From: Polaribacter sp. KT25b
GTDB taxonomy: Bacteria; Bacteroidota; Bacteroidia; Flavobacteriales; Flavobacteriaceae
Direction: 5' to 3'
NCBI RefSeq assembly: GCF_900105145.1
Contig: NZ_LT629752.1
Location: 2,018,001-2,082,000 of the forward strand
Length of the DNA: 64,000 nt
Every line of letters starts with the position of its first letter. The stretch's first letter is position 1. The translations under genes and the position numbers were made by a program. Positions 42,418-52,705 of this stretch are shown here, piece after piece. Under the pieces are notes generated by a model, which saw nothing but the letters and a program-made list of their open reading frames with translations, was not told the DNA's origin and searched no databases.

Positions 42418-44307
42418 ATGAAATATAATATTTTACTATTTTTATTATTATTTTCTGGTAAAGCTATTTTTTCTCAAGTTTTACCAGAAAATAAAAATTT
42501 ATATGATTCAATATCAAAACATATAAGACAAAGAAATTTTAGTAAAATAAAATCTTTTTTAAATAATAATAAAAAAAAATTTAATAAAAATGATAAATAC
42601 TTAATAATAGATATCAATGATTTTTATTATCATTATTTAAAAAAAAATTACGACAACTGTTATATCGTTTTAAATAGAATTGAGAAATATAAGGACAAAC
42701 TTAATTATGAAAATTTAAACCAATATTTTACCTCTAAAGGATACTTATTTAAAGCAGAGAACAAAATTGATTCAGCAACAATTTATTTTACAAAATCACT
42801 TTCATTTTTTGAAAAAGATAAAATAAAATACTCTTCAGAATTAGCAAACATATATCAAGGTTTAGCCACGATTTATCGCTTATCAAATAACACAAGTAAA
42901 GAATTAAAATATTTAAACGATTACTTAGAGATAGCTAAAAAAACTGGTAATGAATACAAGATAAGCAGTGCTTACAATAGTCTAGGTGTTTATTATGATA
43001 AAAACAATAATCCCAAAAATTCACTTGAAAATTTTAAAAAATCCTTAAATTATAAACAAAGAAATATTTCAAGAAACACAACACTACAAAATATAGGTTC
43101 TATTTATTTAAAATATTTTAATAATGTAGATTCTGCTTTTTATTATAACCAAAAAGCTATTAACGAATATACATCAAAAAGGAACCTAGCTTTTATCCAT
43201 TACGACCTATCTCTTATTGCCTCAAGAAAAAATAATTTAAACCAAGAAAATAAAGAGCTCCAAACTTCTCTAAAATACATTAAACTAGATCCGTTTCCAG
43301 AGCTTGAAATTAAACTTTACAAAGATTTATCTGAAAATAATAAAAAACTTAAAAACTATAAAGAATCATTACGCTTTTTAGAAAAGTATGATTCTTTAAA
43401 TAATGTTGTAAAAAATCAATCTTTAATAGAAAAAGTTGAAGAAATAGAAATTAAATACCAATCAGAAAAAAAAGAAAAAGAAAATCTTCAACTTAAAATA
43501 GAAAAAGAGAAAACCAATAATTTTTTAATCGCTTCTCTCTTATTTATTTTTCTAAGTAGTATTATTACTGTTTTAATATTTAAAAACTCAAACAAAAAAA
43601 GAAAAGTTGCTGAGCAACAAAAAGAATTAGAGACTCAAAAAAATCTAACACTTTTAAAAGAACAAGAAATTACGACCATAAATGCAATGGTAGATGGTCA
43701 AGAAAAAGAACGTAAACAAATTGCAGAAGATTTACATGATAATTTAGGTTCTGTTTTAGCTACTTTAAAATTACATTTTGAAAAATTGAAAATTAATTGT
43801 GAAAAGAATTTAATAGATCCAGAAATATTATTTAATAAAACAGAAAATTTAATTGATGAAGCTTATATAAAAGTTAGAAGTATTGCACATGCAAAAAACT
43901 CAGGAGTAATTGCAAATCAAGGTTTATTAGTTGCTATAAAATTAATGGCTGATAAAATTTCATCTGCAGATAATATTAAGATAGATGTTATAGATTTTGG
44001 ATTAAACAAACGTTTAAAAAATAGTTTAGAAATTACAGTTTTTAGAATTATACAAGAACTAATAACAAATATTATAAAACATGCAGAAGCAAAAAACGCA
44101 ACCATTAATATTTCTTTATATGATAAAAATCTAAATATTATTATTGAAGATGATGGAAAAGGTTTTAATTTTAAAAAAGGTAATTTAAAAAAAGGTATGG
44201 GAATAAATTCTATAGAAACCAGAGTAGCACATTTAGAGGGTACTTTTGAAATAGATTCTACACTAGGAAAAGGTAGTTCTATAATCATTAACATTCCTAT
44301 TTCTTAA
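42418..44307 (+). CDS. TPR-containing membrane sensor histidine kinase (HisKA_3 type)
   Basis: 629 residues. Signal peptide 1-19 (ILLFLLLFSGKAIFSQ), periplasmic tetratricopeptide repeats about 60-340 (YLNDYLEIAKKTGNEYK ...), one membrane segment about 367-388 (FLIASLLFIFLSSIITVLIF), coiled coil, then a HisKA_3 domain with phospho-acceptor H440 in KQIAEDLHDNLGSVLA and a HATPase domain (ELITNIIKHAEA, DDGKGFNF, GMGINSIETRV). This architecture is the usual partner of NarL-type regulators, as here. The signal is unknown. Confidence 0.92.
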   Translation: MKYNILLFLLLFSGKAIFSQVLPENKNLYDSISKHIRQRNFSKIKSFLNNNKKKFNKNDKYLIIDINDFYYHYLKKNYDNCYIVLNRIEKYKDKLNYENLNQYFTSKGYLFKAENKIDSATIYFTKSLSFFEKDKIKYSSELANIYQGLATIYRLSNNTSKELKYLNDYLEIAKKTGNEYKISSAYNSLGVYYDKNNNPKNSLENFKKSLNYKQRNISRNTTLQNIGSIYLKYFNNVDSAFYYNQKAINEYTSKRNLAFIHYDLSLIASRKNNLNQENKELQTSLKYIKLDPFPELEIKLYKDLSENNKKLKNYKESLRFLEKYDSLNNVVKNQSLIEKVEEIEIKYQSEKKEKENLQLKIEKEKTNNFLIASLLFIFLSSIITVLIFKNSNKKRKVAEQQKELETQKNLTLLKEQEITTINAMVDGQEKERKQIAEDLHDNLGSVLATLKLHFEKLKINCEKNLIDPEILFNKTENLIDEAYIKVRSIAHAKNSGVIANQGLLVAIKLMADKISSADNIKIDVIDFGLNKRLKNSLEITVFRIIQELITNIIKHAEAKNATINISLYDKNLNIIIEDDGKGFNFKKGNLKKGMGINSIETRVAHLEGTFEIDSTLGKGSSIIINIPIS

Positions 44308-44370
44308 AATCCCTATTTATAGTGATTTTTTAATTACTTAAAAACCTTATTTTTATAAAAACATAAAACT

Positions 44371-45012
44371 ATGATCACAATCATTATGGCAGAAGATCAT
44401 CAAATGTTAATTGATGGTGTACAATCTTTTTTTGAATATAGTGATGAAATTAGCTTTATCGCAACTGCAAATAATGGAGAAGATCTTGTAAAATTAGTTG
44501 ATTTAAAAAAACCAAAATTAGTACTTACAGATATTAGAATGCCAAGAGTGGATGGTATTGAAGCTACCAAAATTATCAAAAAAAAACATCCCTATATTTA
44601 TGTTTTAGCCATGACAATGTTTGATCAGCCAGATGCAATAAAACAAATGTTAGATGCTGGCGCAACAGGTTATATTTTAAAAAATTCAGGAATTAAAATG
44701 CTTTCAAAAGCAATTCAAACTGTAGCAAATGGTGAAACTTTTTTTGACCCAAATGTGGCTTTTAATTTTATGAATAATTACATTGATGACAACGTAACCA
44801 TTGGTAAAACAGATAAAATTGTTTTATCAAATAGAGAAAAAGAAATCTTAACCTTAATTGCAAACGGAAATACTTCTAAAAATATTGCTGAAATATTATT
44901 TATAGCAAAAAGTACAGTTGATACACATAGAAAAAATATGATTCGAAAACTAGACCTAAAATCTGGTAGTGAGCTAGTTAAATATGCTATCGATAAAAAA
45001 TATAAATTCTAA
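44371..45012 (+). CDS. NarL/FixJ-family response regulator
   Basis: 213 residues: receiver 1-120 with D9, phospho-acceptor D54 in VLTDIRMPRVDG and Lys in YILKNSG; LuxR-type helix-turn-helix about 145-205 (SNREKEILTLIANGNTSKNIAEILFIAKSTVDTHRKNM). Cognate partner of the TPR kinase 63 bases upstream. Its likely binding site is the palindrome shared by 41777-41798 and 11785-11806. The last 4 bases overlap the convergent recQ. Confidence 0.92.
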   Translation: MITIIMAEDHQMLIDGVQSFFEYSDEISFIATANNGEDLVKLVDLKKPKLVLTDIRMPRVDGIEATKIIKKKHPYIYVLAMTMFDQPDAIKQMLDAGATGYILKNSGIKMLSKAIQTVANGETFFDPNVAFNFMNNYIDDNVTIGKTDKIVLSNREKEILTLIANGNTSKNIAEILFIAKSTVDTHRKNMIRKLDLKSGSELVKYAIDKKYKF

Positions 45013-47192
45013 TTCGCTACTTCATTTATAAATTTAATTCTCATTAAACGCAATTCTTCTTCATCATAATCACCATCAAATTCATCTAAAGCTACCTGAA
45101 TTTTATCTGTACTAGCTTCCATAAAATAATCATGAATTTCTTCTTGCTGATCTTCATCTAATAAATCATCTAAAGCATAATCTATATTTAATTTAGTTCC
45201 AGAAAAAATAATTACTTCCATTTCCTTAATTAATTCATTCATTTCTAAACCTTTTGACTTAGCAATATCTTCTAATGGTAATTTTCTATCTGTATTTTGA
45301 ATAATGTATAATTTTAATCCAGAATTAACACCAGTACTTTTTACAATTAAATCATCTGGTCTTAAAATATCATTTTCATCAACATAAGTTGTAATTAATT
45401 TTACAAATTCTTTACCAAACTTTCTAGATTTTCCTTCTCCAACACCATGCACTTTAGAGAGTTCTTCTAAACTCATTGGGTATTTTAAAGCCATATCATC
45501 TAAAGATGGATCTTGAAAAACAGCAAAAGGAGGCACACCTTGTTTAGATGCAACTCTTTTTCGTAAATCTTTTAGTAACTTTATAAGTTTTTCATCAGCA
45601 GCTCCTCCAGAAGATTTTGAATTAGTAATAATTAAATTATCTCCAGTTTCTGTATACGAATGATCTTCTGTCATCATAAATGAAGTTGGATTTTCTAAAT
45701 AATCTTCTCCTACTTTATTTAACTTTATAACTCCGTATTGCTCAATTTCTTTTTTAATAAAATTTACAACCAATATTTGTCTTAAAAGCGCCATCCAATA
45801 AGCGGCAGATTTATCTTTACCAATACCAAAAAAAGGTTGTAAATGTGTTTTATGAGAAGTTAATAATGCATTTTCTTTACCAATTAACGTGTTTACAACT
45901 TCTTTAGATTTATATTGTTGTAATGTATTTTTTACTACAGATAGTAATTTAACAACATCTTCTTTTGCTTCATGTTTTTTCTTCGGATTTCTAGAATTAT
46001 CATCCATATCTGCTCCTTCTCCATTAACATCATCAAATTCTTCTCCAAAATAATGCAATAAATATTTACGCCTATTCATAGAAGTTTCTGCATAACCAAC
46101 CACTTCTTGTAATAATGCATGACCAATTTCTTGTTCTGCAACTGGTTTACTAGACATAAATTTTTCTAACTTTTCGATGTCTTTATACGCGTAAAAAGCC
46201 AAACAATATCCTTCACCATCATCTCTACCTGCTCTACCTGTTTCTTGATAATAACTTTCTAAACTTTTCGGAATATCATGATGAATTACAAAACGAACAT
46301 CTGGTTTATCAATTCCCATTCCAAAAGCAATCGTTGCAACAACAACATCACAGTCTTCCATCAAAAACATATCTTGATGTTTTACTCTTGTTTTAGCATC
46401 TAAACCTGCATGATAAGGAACTGCCTTTATACCATTTACTTGTAAAATTTGAGCAACTTCCTCAACTTTTTTTCTACTTAAACAATAAATAATTCCAGAT
46501 TTCCCTTCTCTTTGTTTTACAAAACGAATAATATCTTTTTCAACTTCTTTCGTTTTTGGTCTAACTTCATAAAACAAATTTGCTCTATTAAAAGAAGCTT
46601 TAAATCTATTTGCATCTGTAATACCTAAAGTTTTTAAAATATCTTCTTGTACTTTTTCTGTAGCAGTTGCTGTCAAACAAATTACCGGAACGCTATCAAT
46701 AGCTTTAATTATGTGTTTTAAATTTCTATATTCTGGTCTAAAATCATGACCCCATTCTGATATACAATGAGCCTCATCAATAGCTACAAAAGAAATTTTT
46801 TGATTTCTTAAAAAAGCAACATATTCTTCTTTAATTAAAGATTCTGGCGCAACATACAAGAGTTTTGTAATTCCGTTAGTAATATCTTCTTTTACTTGAG
46901 CAACTTCAGTTTTATTTAAAGAAGAATTTAAAACATGAGCAACTCCATTATGCTCAGAAATACCTCTAATTGCATCTACTTGATTTTTCATCAATGCAAT
47001 TAAAGGAGAAACAACAATAGCTGTTCCTTCTGCCATTAAAGCTGGTAGTTGATAGCAAAGTGACTTACCACCACCTGTTGGCATTATTACAAAAGTGTTT
47101 TCGTTATTTACGATACTTTTAATAACTTGCTCTTGCAGTCCTTTAAACTTATTAAATCCAAAAAACTTTTTAAGAGGGCTATGTAAATCCAT
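45009..47192 (-). CDS. recQ: ATP-dependent DNA helicase RecQ
   Basis: 727 residues. Walker A PTGGGKSLCYQLPA, DEAHCISEWGHDFRPEY, motif VI YYQETGRAGRDDGEG, followed by a RecQ-C-terminal/winged-helix region and an HRDC domain (about 535-610: RKRVASKQGVPPFAVFQDPSL). A long acidic tail (about 640-727) is extra compared with E. coli RecQ but common in Bacteroidota. Divergent from kdsD, a conserved flavobacterial pair. Confidence 0.95.
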   Translation of the reverse strand: MDLHSPLKKFFGFNKFKGLQEQVIKSIVNNENTFVIMPTGGGKSLCYQLPALMAEGTAIVVSPLIALMKNQVDAIRGISEHNGVAHVLNSSLNKTEVAQVKEDITNGITKLLYVAPESLIKEEYVAFLRNQKISFVAIDEAHCISEWGHDFRPEYRNLKHIIKAIDSVPVICLTATATEKVQEDILKTLGITDANRFKASFNRANLFYEVRPKTKEVEKDIIRFVKQREGKSGIIYCLSRKKVEEVAQILQVNGIKAVPYHAGLDAKTRVKHQDMFLMEDCDVVVATIAFGMGIDKPDVRFVIHHDIPKSLESYYQETGRAGRDDGEGYCLAFYAYKDIEKLEKFMSSKPVAEQEIGHALLQEVVGYAETSMNRRKYLLHYFGEEFDDVNGEGADMDDNSRNPKKKHEAKEDVVKLLSVVKNTLQQYKSKEVVNTLIGKENALLTSHKTHLQPFFGIGKDKSAAYWMALLRQILVVNFIKKEIEQYGVIKLNKVGEDYLENPTSFMMTEDHSYTETGDNLIITNSKSSGGAADEKLIKLLKDLRKRVASKQGVPPFAVFQDPSLDDMALKYPMSLEELSKVHGVGEGKSRKFGKEFVKLITTYVDENDILRPDDLIVKSTGVNSGLKLYIIQNTDRKLPLEDIAKSKGLEMNELIKEMEVIIFSGTKLNIDYALDDLLDEDQQEEIHDYFMEASTDKIQVALDEFDGDYDEEELRLMRIKFINEVAN

Positions 47193-47331
47193 ATATATTA
47201 ATTTTCAATTATAAATAAAGAAACCAAAACCGATTACTATATAGTTTCAAGAAACTTTTTTTTGTAGTAAATTTGCTCGTTTTCTTTATATAAAGATATA
47301 ACTTTTTTTTATTCTGATAAAAACATAAAGC

Positions 47332-48300
47332 TTGAAAGATAAACCTAACATTATTGCCAATGCCAAAAAAACAATTTTAGCAGAAAGCAAAGCTATTGCT
47401 AATTTAGCAAATTTTATAGATTCTGCATTTGAAAATGCTGTTAAATATATCTATAAATCTAAAGGAAGAGTAATTGTAACAGGTATTGGCAAAAGCGCAA
47501 ATATTGCCACAAAAATTGTTGCAACCTTTAACTCAACAGGAACTCCAGCTGTTTTTATGCATGCTGCAGATGCTATTCATGGAGATTTAGGAAACGTTTT
47601 AAAAGACGATGTAGTTATTTGCATTTCTAAAAGTGGAAATACTCCAGAAATAAAAGTTTTAGTTCCGTTAATAAAGAATTATGGAAATAAAATAATTGCA
47701 ATCACAGGAAATACTGATTCCTTTTTAGGAAAAAATGCAGATTTTCCTTTAAATACTTTTGTAGAAAAAGAAGCTTGCCCTAACAATTTAGCACCAACAA
47801 CTAGTACAACTGCACAATTAGTTATGGGTGATGCTCTTGCTGTTTGTTTATTAGAATTAAAAGGTTTTACAAGTAAAGATTTTGCAAAATATCATCCAGG
47901 TGGTGCTTTAGGAAAACGTTTATACTTGAAAGTTTCTGATTTAACAACAAATAATGAACTACCTAAAGTTTTAGAAAATGATTCAATAGCTAAAGTAATT
48001 ATAGAAATTTCTGAAAAACGTTTAGGAGTAACAGCTGTTTTAAAAGATGATAAAATTGTTGGTATTATTACTGATGGAGATATTAGACGAATGTTAAGTA
48101 AAACAACAGAAATAAGTAATTTTAAAGCCAAAGATATTATGGGTAAAAACCCAAAATCTATTCATAAAGATGCAATGGCAATTGAAGCTTTAGATGCTTT
48201 AGAAAATAATAGTATTACTCAAATTTTAGTAAAAGATGATAATAATAACTATGTAGGTGTTGTACATTTACATGATTTAATTAAAGAAGGAATTTTCTAA
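47332..48300 (+). CDS. kdsD: Arabinose-5-phosphate isomerase, KpsF/GutQ family
   Basis: KdsD converts ribulose-5-P to arabinose-5-P for KDO synthesis. 322 residues: SIS domain 1-205 (VIVTGIGKSANIATKIVATFN, AADAIHGDLGNV, KYHPGGALGKRL) and two CBS domains about 210-320. The start is a TTG; there is no ATG in a suitable position. The stop overlaps tatC by one base. Links to the lipid A genes at the left end by pathway, not by location. Confidence 0.93.
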   Translation: MKDKPNIIANAKKTILAESKAIANLANFIDSAFENAVKYIYKSKGRVIVTGIGKSANIATKIVATFNSTGTPAVFMHAADAIHGDLGNVLKDDVVICISKSGNTPEIKVLVPLIKNYGNKIIAITGNTDSFLGKNADFPLNTFVEKEACPNNLAPTTSTTAQLVMGDALAVCLLELKGFTSKDFAKYHPGGALGKRLYLKVSDLTTNNELPKVLENDSIAKVIIEISEKRLGVTAVLKDDKIVGIITDGDIRRMLSKTTEISNFKAKDIMGKNPKSIHKDAMAIEALDALENNSITQILVKDDNNNYVGVVHLHDLIKEGIF

Positions 48301-49115
48301 TGGCAGAAACACAAAAAGAAATGTCCTTTTTAGGGCACTTAGAAGAATTAAGATGGCATTTAGTAAGAGGCGTTTCAGCAATATTTATTTTAGCAATTGT
48401 CTTTTTTATTTTTGCAGAAGAAGTTTACAACAACTTTTTACTAGCTCACATACAACCAGATTTTATAACATATCAATTATTTTGCGATTTTTTTAACTTT
48501 TTTGGAATGGATAGTGAATTCTGTCATATTAATTTTGCTGATAAAAAATTACAAAGTATCGAAGTAACATCACAATTAATGAACTCCATTTGGTCTTCTT
48601 TAATTTTAGGGTTTATAGCTTCTTTCCCTTATATTTTATGGGAATTTTGGCGTTTTGTTTCACCCGGATTAACAAAAAGTGAAATAAATAAATCTAGAGG
48701 ATTTATTTTTATTGCATCTTTCTTATTCTTTATAGGAGTCGTATTTAGTTTTTATGTAATTGCACCAATATCTGTACAATTTTTATATAATTATCAAATT
48801 TCTGATGCCATTGTAAATAGCTTCACTTTAGAATCTCATATAGGATTAATTACCAATATGTTACTTGGAGTTTCAATTTTATTTGAATTACCCGTTCTAA
48901 TTTATTTTTTAACCAAAATTGGATTAATTACACCAGAATTTTTAAAAAAATACAGAAAACATGCGCTAGTAATTGTTTTAATTGCAGCGGCAATTATAAC
49001 ACCACCAGATGTTGCTAGTCAAGTTATTGTAGCAATACCAATTCTTATTTTATACGAAATAAGCATTAAAGTTTCAAGAAGAGTTATCAAAAACCAGCAA
49101 AAAAATGCCAACTAA
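48300..49115 (+). CDS. tatC: Sec-independent translocase subunit TatC
   Basis: 271 residues with six membrane segments. The N-terminal EMSFLGHLEELRWHLVR, the FWRFVSPGLTKSE loop and the later NMLLGVSILFELP region are typical TatC signatures. TatC recognises twin-arginine signal peptides. Overlaps the kdsD stop by one base and the next gene by 11 bases. Confidence 0.95.
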   Translation: MAETQKEMSFLGHLEELRWHLVRGVSAIFILAIVFFIFAEEVYNNFLLAHIQPDFITYQLFCDFFNFFGMDSEFCHINFADKKLQSIEVTSQLMNSIWSSLILGFIASFPYILWEFWRFVSPGLTKSEINKSRGFIFIASFLFFIGVVFSFYVIAPISVQFLYNYQISDAIVNSFTLESHIGLITNMLLGVSILFELPVLIYFLTKIGLITPEFLKKYRKHALVIVLIAAAIITPPDVASQVIVAIPILILYEISIKVSRRVIKNQQKNAN

Positions 49116-49449
49116 AGTCCAAGAGTTTAATGAGTATCGTCAAAAAATGAACGATAAAATTTTAGCTTCTGATAATAAAATAGTTAAACGAATTTTTAAT
49201 TTAGATACAAATGCTTTTTCAGAAGGGCATTTGCCAGTAAAAACAAAAGAATTGTTAGGCTTAGTGGCATCCGCAGTTTTAAGATGTGATGATTGTATAG
49301 CATATCATTTAGAAACTGCACACAAAAACGGCGTAACAAAAGCAGAAATGATGGAAACAATGTCTATAGCTACCTTAGTTGGTGGTACAATTGTTATACC
49401 TCATTTAAGAAGAGCAGTTGAGTATTGGGAAGCGTTAGAAAATGAGTAA
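49105..49449 (+). CDS. Carboxymuconolactone decarboxylase/AhpD-family protein
   Basis: 114 residues of the AhpD-like fold. The redox motif CDDCIAYHLETAHKNG (Cys-x-x-Cys plus His) is intact, which favours a peroxidase-related activity rather than decarboxylase. It overlaps the 3' end of tatC by 11 bases, so it is cotranslated with the kdsD-tatC operon. Confidence 0.85.
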   Translation: MPTKVQEFNEYRQKMNDKILASDNKIVKRIFNLDTNAFSEGHLPVKTKELLGLVASAVLRCDDCIAYHLETAHKNGVTKAEMMETMSIATLVGGTIVIPHLRRAVEYWEALENE

Positions 49450-49504
49450 TTAGTAAAATAATAAATGTTATGAATCTATTAAGATTTAAAAAAACATAAT
49501 TTAT

Positions 49505-49512
49505 TACTTTTA
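49505..49512 (+). promoter_or_regulatory. -7-like box of lptB
   Basis: TACTTTTA matches TAnnTTTG except the last base; 31 bases before the ATG at 49544. Confidence 0.4.
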
Positions 49513-49543
49513 CACAATCTACAATTACACATATTTATAATAT

Positions 49544-50287
49544 ATGATTTTAAGAGCAGAAAAAATTGAAAAAATTTACGGGAGTAGAAAAGTTGTACAA
49601 GACATTTCTTTAGAAGTTAAACAAGGCGAAATTATTGGTCTTTTAGGTCCTAATGGGGCAGGTAAAACAACTTCTTTTTATATGATTGTTGGTATGATTA
49701 AACCAAATTTTGGACGTATTTTTTTAAATGATGAAGATATAACTAATGATGCCATGTACAAACGTGCACAAAAAGGTATTGGTTATTTAGCTCAAGAGGC
49801 TTCTGTTTTTCGAAAACTATCTGTAGAAGAAAATATTTTGTCTGTTTTACAATTCACTAATTTATCTAAAAAAGAACAAAAAATAGAATTAGAATCTTTA
49901 ATCGAAGAGTTTAATATTGGTCATGTTCGTAAAAATAGAGGAGATTTACTTTCTGGTGGAGAAAGACGTAGAACAGAAATTGCGCGTTGTTTAGCTTCAA
50001 ACCCTAATTTTATTTTATTAGATGAACCTTTTGCCGGTGTAGACCCTATTGCTGTAGAAGATATACAAAGTATTGTTGCTCAATTAAAAAACAAAAATAT
50101 AGGTATTTTAATTACAGATCATGATGTACAAGCAACTTTAGCTATTACAGATAAAACTTATTTAATGTATAATGGAAGTATCTTAAAAGAAGGAACTCCA
50201 GAGGAATTAGCTGCAGATGAAATGGTTCGTAAAGTATATTTAGGAAAAGACTTTGAGCTAAAAAAGAAGAAATTTTTTACTCCTTAA
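49544..50287 (+). CDS. lptB: LPS export ABC transporter ATP-binding protein LptB
   Basis: LptB powers extraction of lipopolysaccharide from the inner membrane with LptF/LptG. 247 residues: Walker A GPNGAGKTT, Q-loop, signature LLSGGERRRTEIARCLA, Walker B FILLDEPFAGVDP and H-loop ITDHDVQ. Length and sequence fit LptB closely. LptFG are not in the window. Confidence 0.94.
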   Translation: MILRAEKIEKIYGSRKVVQDISLEVKQGEIIGLLGPNGAGKTTSFYMIVGMIKPNFGRIFLNDEDITNDAMYKRAQKGIGYLAQEASVFRKLSVEENILSVLQFTNLSKKEQKIELESLIEEFNIGHVRKNRGDLLSGGERRRTEIARCLASNPNFILLDEPFAGVDPIAVEDIQSIVAQLKNKNIGILITDHDVQATLAITDKTYLMYNGSILKEGTPEELAADEMVRKVYLGKDFELKKKKFFTP

Positions 50288-50636
50288 AATTACCAAAATG
50301 CCAAAGAATTCCAGATGGATCATGCAAAAAGAATTCTTTTCCCCAATCATTATATACAATTTTAGATAATTTAACTTTTGTATATTTTTCTATAAGATTT
50401 TTTTCTTTAATTATATTAAAATAAGATTCTAGATCTTCCACTTCTAGAAACAGCATAGAATTATCTATCCAATCTTTTACAAAAGCTTTTTGTAGATAAA
50501 AACCTAATTTTTCATCAATCTTAAAATAAGATAAATTATCTGATAAAATAGTTTCTATAAAACCTACATCTTTATAAAAGTTTTTTGATGTTTCAAAATT
50601 TTTTGCTCCAATAAAAGTTCTTATCGATTTAAACAT
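50277..50636 (-). CDS. VOC-family (glyoxalase/bleomycin-resistance-like) protein
   Basis: 119 residues of two beta-alpha-beta-beta-beta units: SIRTFIGAKNFETSKNFYKDVGF and a C-terminal DWGKEFFLHDPSGILWHFG. The metal ligands of a true glyoxalase are only partly visible, so the activity is unknown. It converges with lptB, overlapping by 11 bases. Confidence 0.75.
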   Translation of the reverse strand: MFKSIRTFIGAKNFETSKNFYKDVGFIETILSDNLSYFKIDEKLGFYLQKAFVKDWIDNSMLFLEVEDLESYFNIIKEKNLIEKYTKVKLSKIVYNDWGKEFFLHDPSGILWHFGNFKE

Positions 50637-50657
50637 TGTGTTAAACTAACTAAAGTT

Positions 50658-51872
50658 TTAATTCGTTTTTTTCTTATAAATATAAAAATAGAAACAAACT
50701 CCTTTTTTCTCATCTGCTCTTTTCTTTAAATTAATTTTACCTCCTAATCTTTTAATAATAGCTTTTACAGTGGCTAAACCAATTCCTGTATTATTTGTAT
50801 TTTTTGAACTTCCTAAAGTTTCAAATAATGCAAATACTTTATCCCAATATTTTTCTTCAATTCCTGGGCCATTATCCTCGTAAGTAAAATAATACTTATC
50901 AGCATCTTCTTTAAAATTTACTGAAATTATAGATTTTTCTTCATCACAGAATTTTCTAGAATTAGATATCAAATTTTGAAAAACTTGTAAAAGTCCTATT
51001 TTAGAACTAAAAATTTCTAAATCTAAATTATTAGCTTCTAAAGTAATTTTATTTTCAAAATCAATATTATTTATAATTGTATCTAAAAGTATTTTAATAT
51101 TAAAGTTTTCGTAAATAATATTTTCGCTAGTTACTTTAGAGTAATTTAAAATCTCGTTTATTAAATCATCTATGTAAAGAATTCTATCAGAAATTAAACT
51201 TAAATGTTCTTCTGCTTCTGTATTTTTAAAAAGTGCTAAATGATCTTCTTTTAAAACATTTAACAAAAAATGAACGCCATTAATTGGCGATTTTAAATCG
51301 TGCGTTAATCTAAAAGCAAAATTATTTAATTGCTCATTTAATTTTTTTACTTTTAAATTAGAGGCTTCAAGTTCTTTATTCTTTTTTCTTAATTCTAGAA
51401 GTCTTACTACTTGTTTTGAAAGTAATACTAAAGATTCTTTTTGATTTTCTGTAAGTACTTTTGGCTTATTATCAATAACACATAAAGTTCCTAAAGGATA
51501 GCCTTCTGTACTATTTAAAGGAGCACCAGCGTAAAAAACAACATTAGGTTCATTTATCGTTAAAGGATTATCAAAAAAACGATCATCTTTTGTAGCGTCA
51601 TTAATTATAAATAATTCATCTGGATTTAAAATACTGTGGGCGCAAAAAGCAATATCTCTTGGAGTTTCTGTTGCATTTACACCATGAGCAGATTTAAACC
51701 ATTGTCTATCTTTATCAACTATAGATACTAGTGCTATTTGCGTATTACAAATACCAGAAGCTATTTTGGTTATAGCATCATATTCTTCTTCTGGTAAAGT
51801 GTCTAAAATTGAATATTCTTTTAAAACTGCTAACCTTTCTTTTTCATTATGGGGGATTTTAGCTGATTTCAT
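50658..51872 (-). CDS. GAF-domain soluble sensor histidine kinase
   Basis: 404 residues: GAF domain about 22-160 (ITKIASGICNTQIALVSIVDKDRQWFK; PLGTLCVIDNKPK), coiled coil, HisKA with H191 in FAFRLTHDLKSPING, and HATPase (DNGPGIEEKYWDKVFALFETLG, GIGLATVKAI). No membrane segment and no adjacent response regulator. The GAF part is of the type that responds to small molecules or redox state; the ligand is unknown. It lies 12 bases after the pssA stop. Confidence 0.9.
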   Translation of the reverse strand: MKSAKIPHNEKERLAVLKEYSILDTLPEEEYDAITKIASGICNTQIALVSIVDKDRQWFKSAHGVNATETPRDIAFCAHSILNPDELFIINDATKDDRFFDNPLTINEPNVVFYAGAPLNSTEGYPLGTLCVIDNKPKVLTENQKESLVLLSKQVVRLLELRKKNKELEASNLKVKKLNEQLNNFAFRLTHDLKSPINGVHFLLNVLKEDHLALFKNTEAEEHLSLISDRILYIDDLINEILNYSKVTSENIIYENFNIKILLDTIINNIDFENKITLEANNLDLEIFSSKIGLLQVFQNLISNSRKFCDEEKSIISVNFKEDADKYYFTYEDNGPGIEEKYWDKVFALFETLGSSKNTNNTGIGLATVKAIIKRLGGKINLKKRADEKKGVCFYFYIYKKKTN

Positions 51873-51884
51873 TTGTATTATAAT

Positions 51885-52610
51885 TTACAAAAATCTTTTT
51901 TTTACTACTGATAAAATAATGTACAATATAATAATTAATGGGACAGCAAGAAAATTTAAAGTAAACATTAACAAAACAGATGCTAAAAGAAATGCGTATT
52001 TAACATAATTATTTTTAAAAGAATAGTCTTTGAATTTTAAAGAAAACAAATGCATTTCTACATTCATTAAAAAACTTAAAAACCAAGTTAAAGCAATTAA
52101 AAAGTAATTATTACTTATCAAATCTTTAACAAATTCTATGTCAGTTTCCATTTGTATTAACGGTAAAGAAACTACAAATAAACACATAGCAGGTGTAGGT
52201 AACCCAATAAAAGATTCTGTTTGTCGTGTATCTAAATTAAAACGCGCCAACCTATAACAAGCTGCTAATGTTAATATTAAACCTATTAACTGTACATCTA
52301 ATATTTGTGCTGTTTTTTCTTCAAAAAGATTATCTGCAATTAAATTATTTTGTATTAATTTAAACATAATAATACCCGGCACAACACCGCTTGTAACCAT
52401 GTCTGCTAAGGAATCTAATTGTTTTCCTAGCTCTCCAGAAACATTTAATAATCGTGCAACAAAACCATCAAAAAAATCAAAAATAATTCCTACAAGTACA
52501 AAGATTCCTGCCGTTTTAAAATCTCCTTCAACAGCAAAAATTGCTGCAACTGTTCCAGAAAATAAATTTCCTAAAGTTATGTAATTTGGAATTTTCTCCC
52601 CTACTGCCAT
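51885..52610 (-). CDS. pssA: CDP-diacylglycerol--serine O-phosphatidyltransferase
   Basis: PssA makes phosphatidylserine, precursor of phosphatidylethanolamine, at the inner membrane. About six membrane segments; the CDP-alcohol phosphotransferase motif is present as FFDGFVARLLNVSGELGKQLDSLADM (D-G-x2-A-R-x8-G-x3-D-x3-D; positions about 39-65). The frame is open to ATG 52643, but ATG 52610 (MAVGEKIPNYITLGNLFSG) matches family starts and gives 241 residues. Confidence 0.92.
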   Translation of the reverse strand: MAVGEKIPNYITLGNLFSGTVAAIFAVEGDFKTAGIFVLVGIIFDFFDGFVARLLNVSGELGKQLDSLADMVTSGVVPGIIMFKLIQNNLIADNLFEEKTAQILDVQLIGLILTLAACYRLARFNLDTRQTESFIGLPTPAMCLFVVSLPLIQMETDIEFVKDLISNNYFLIALTWFLSFLMNVEMHLFSLKFKDYSFKNNYVKYAFLLASVLLMFTLNFLAVPLIIILYIILSVVKKRFL

Positions 52611-52705
52611 ATAAAATAATTTTTCAACCGCTAAAATAAGCATTCAAAATTAGCTAATTTTCTAAATAGTTATTTTTTTGTCATATTTGTATAAAATAAA
52701 AACCT

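Noticed and set aside
43917-44294. 125-codon minus-strand ORF opposite the histidine kinase
   Set aside because: Antisense shadow of the HisKA_3 and HATPase domains.
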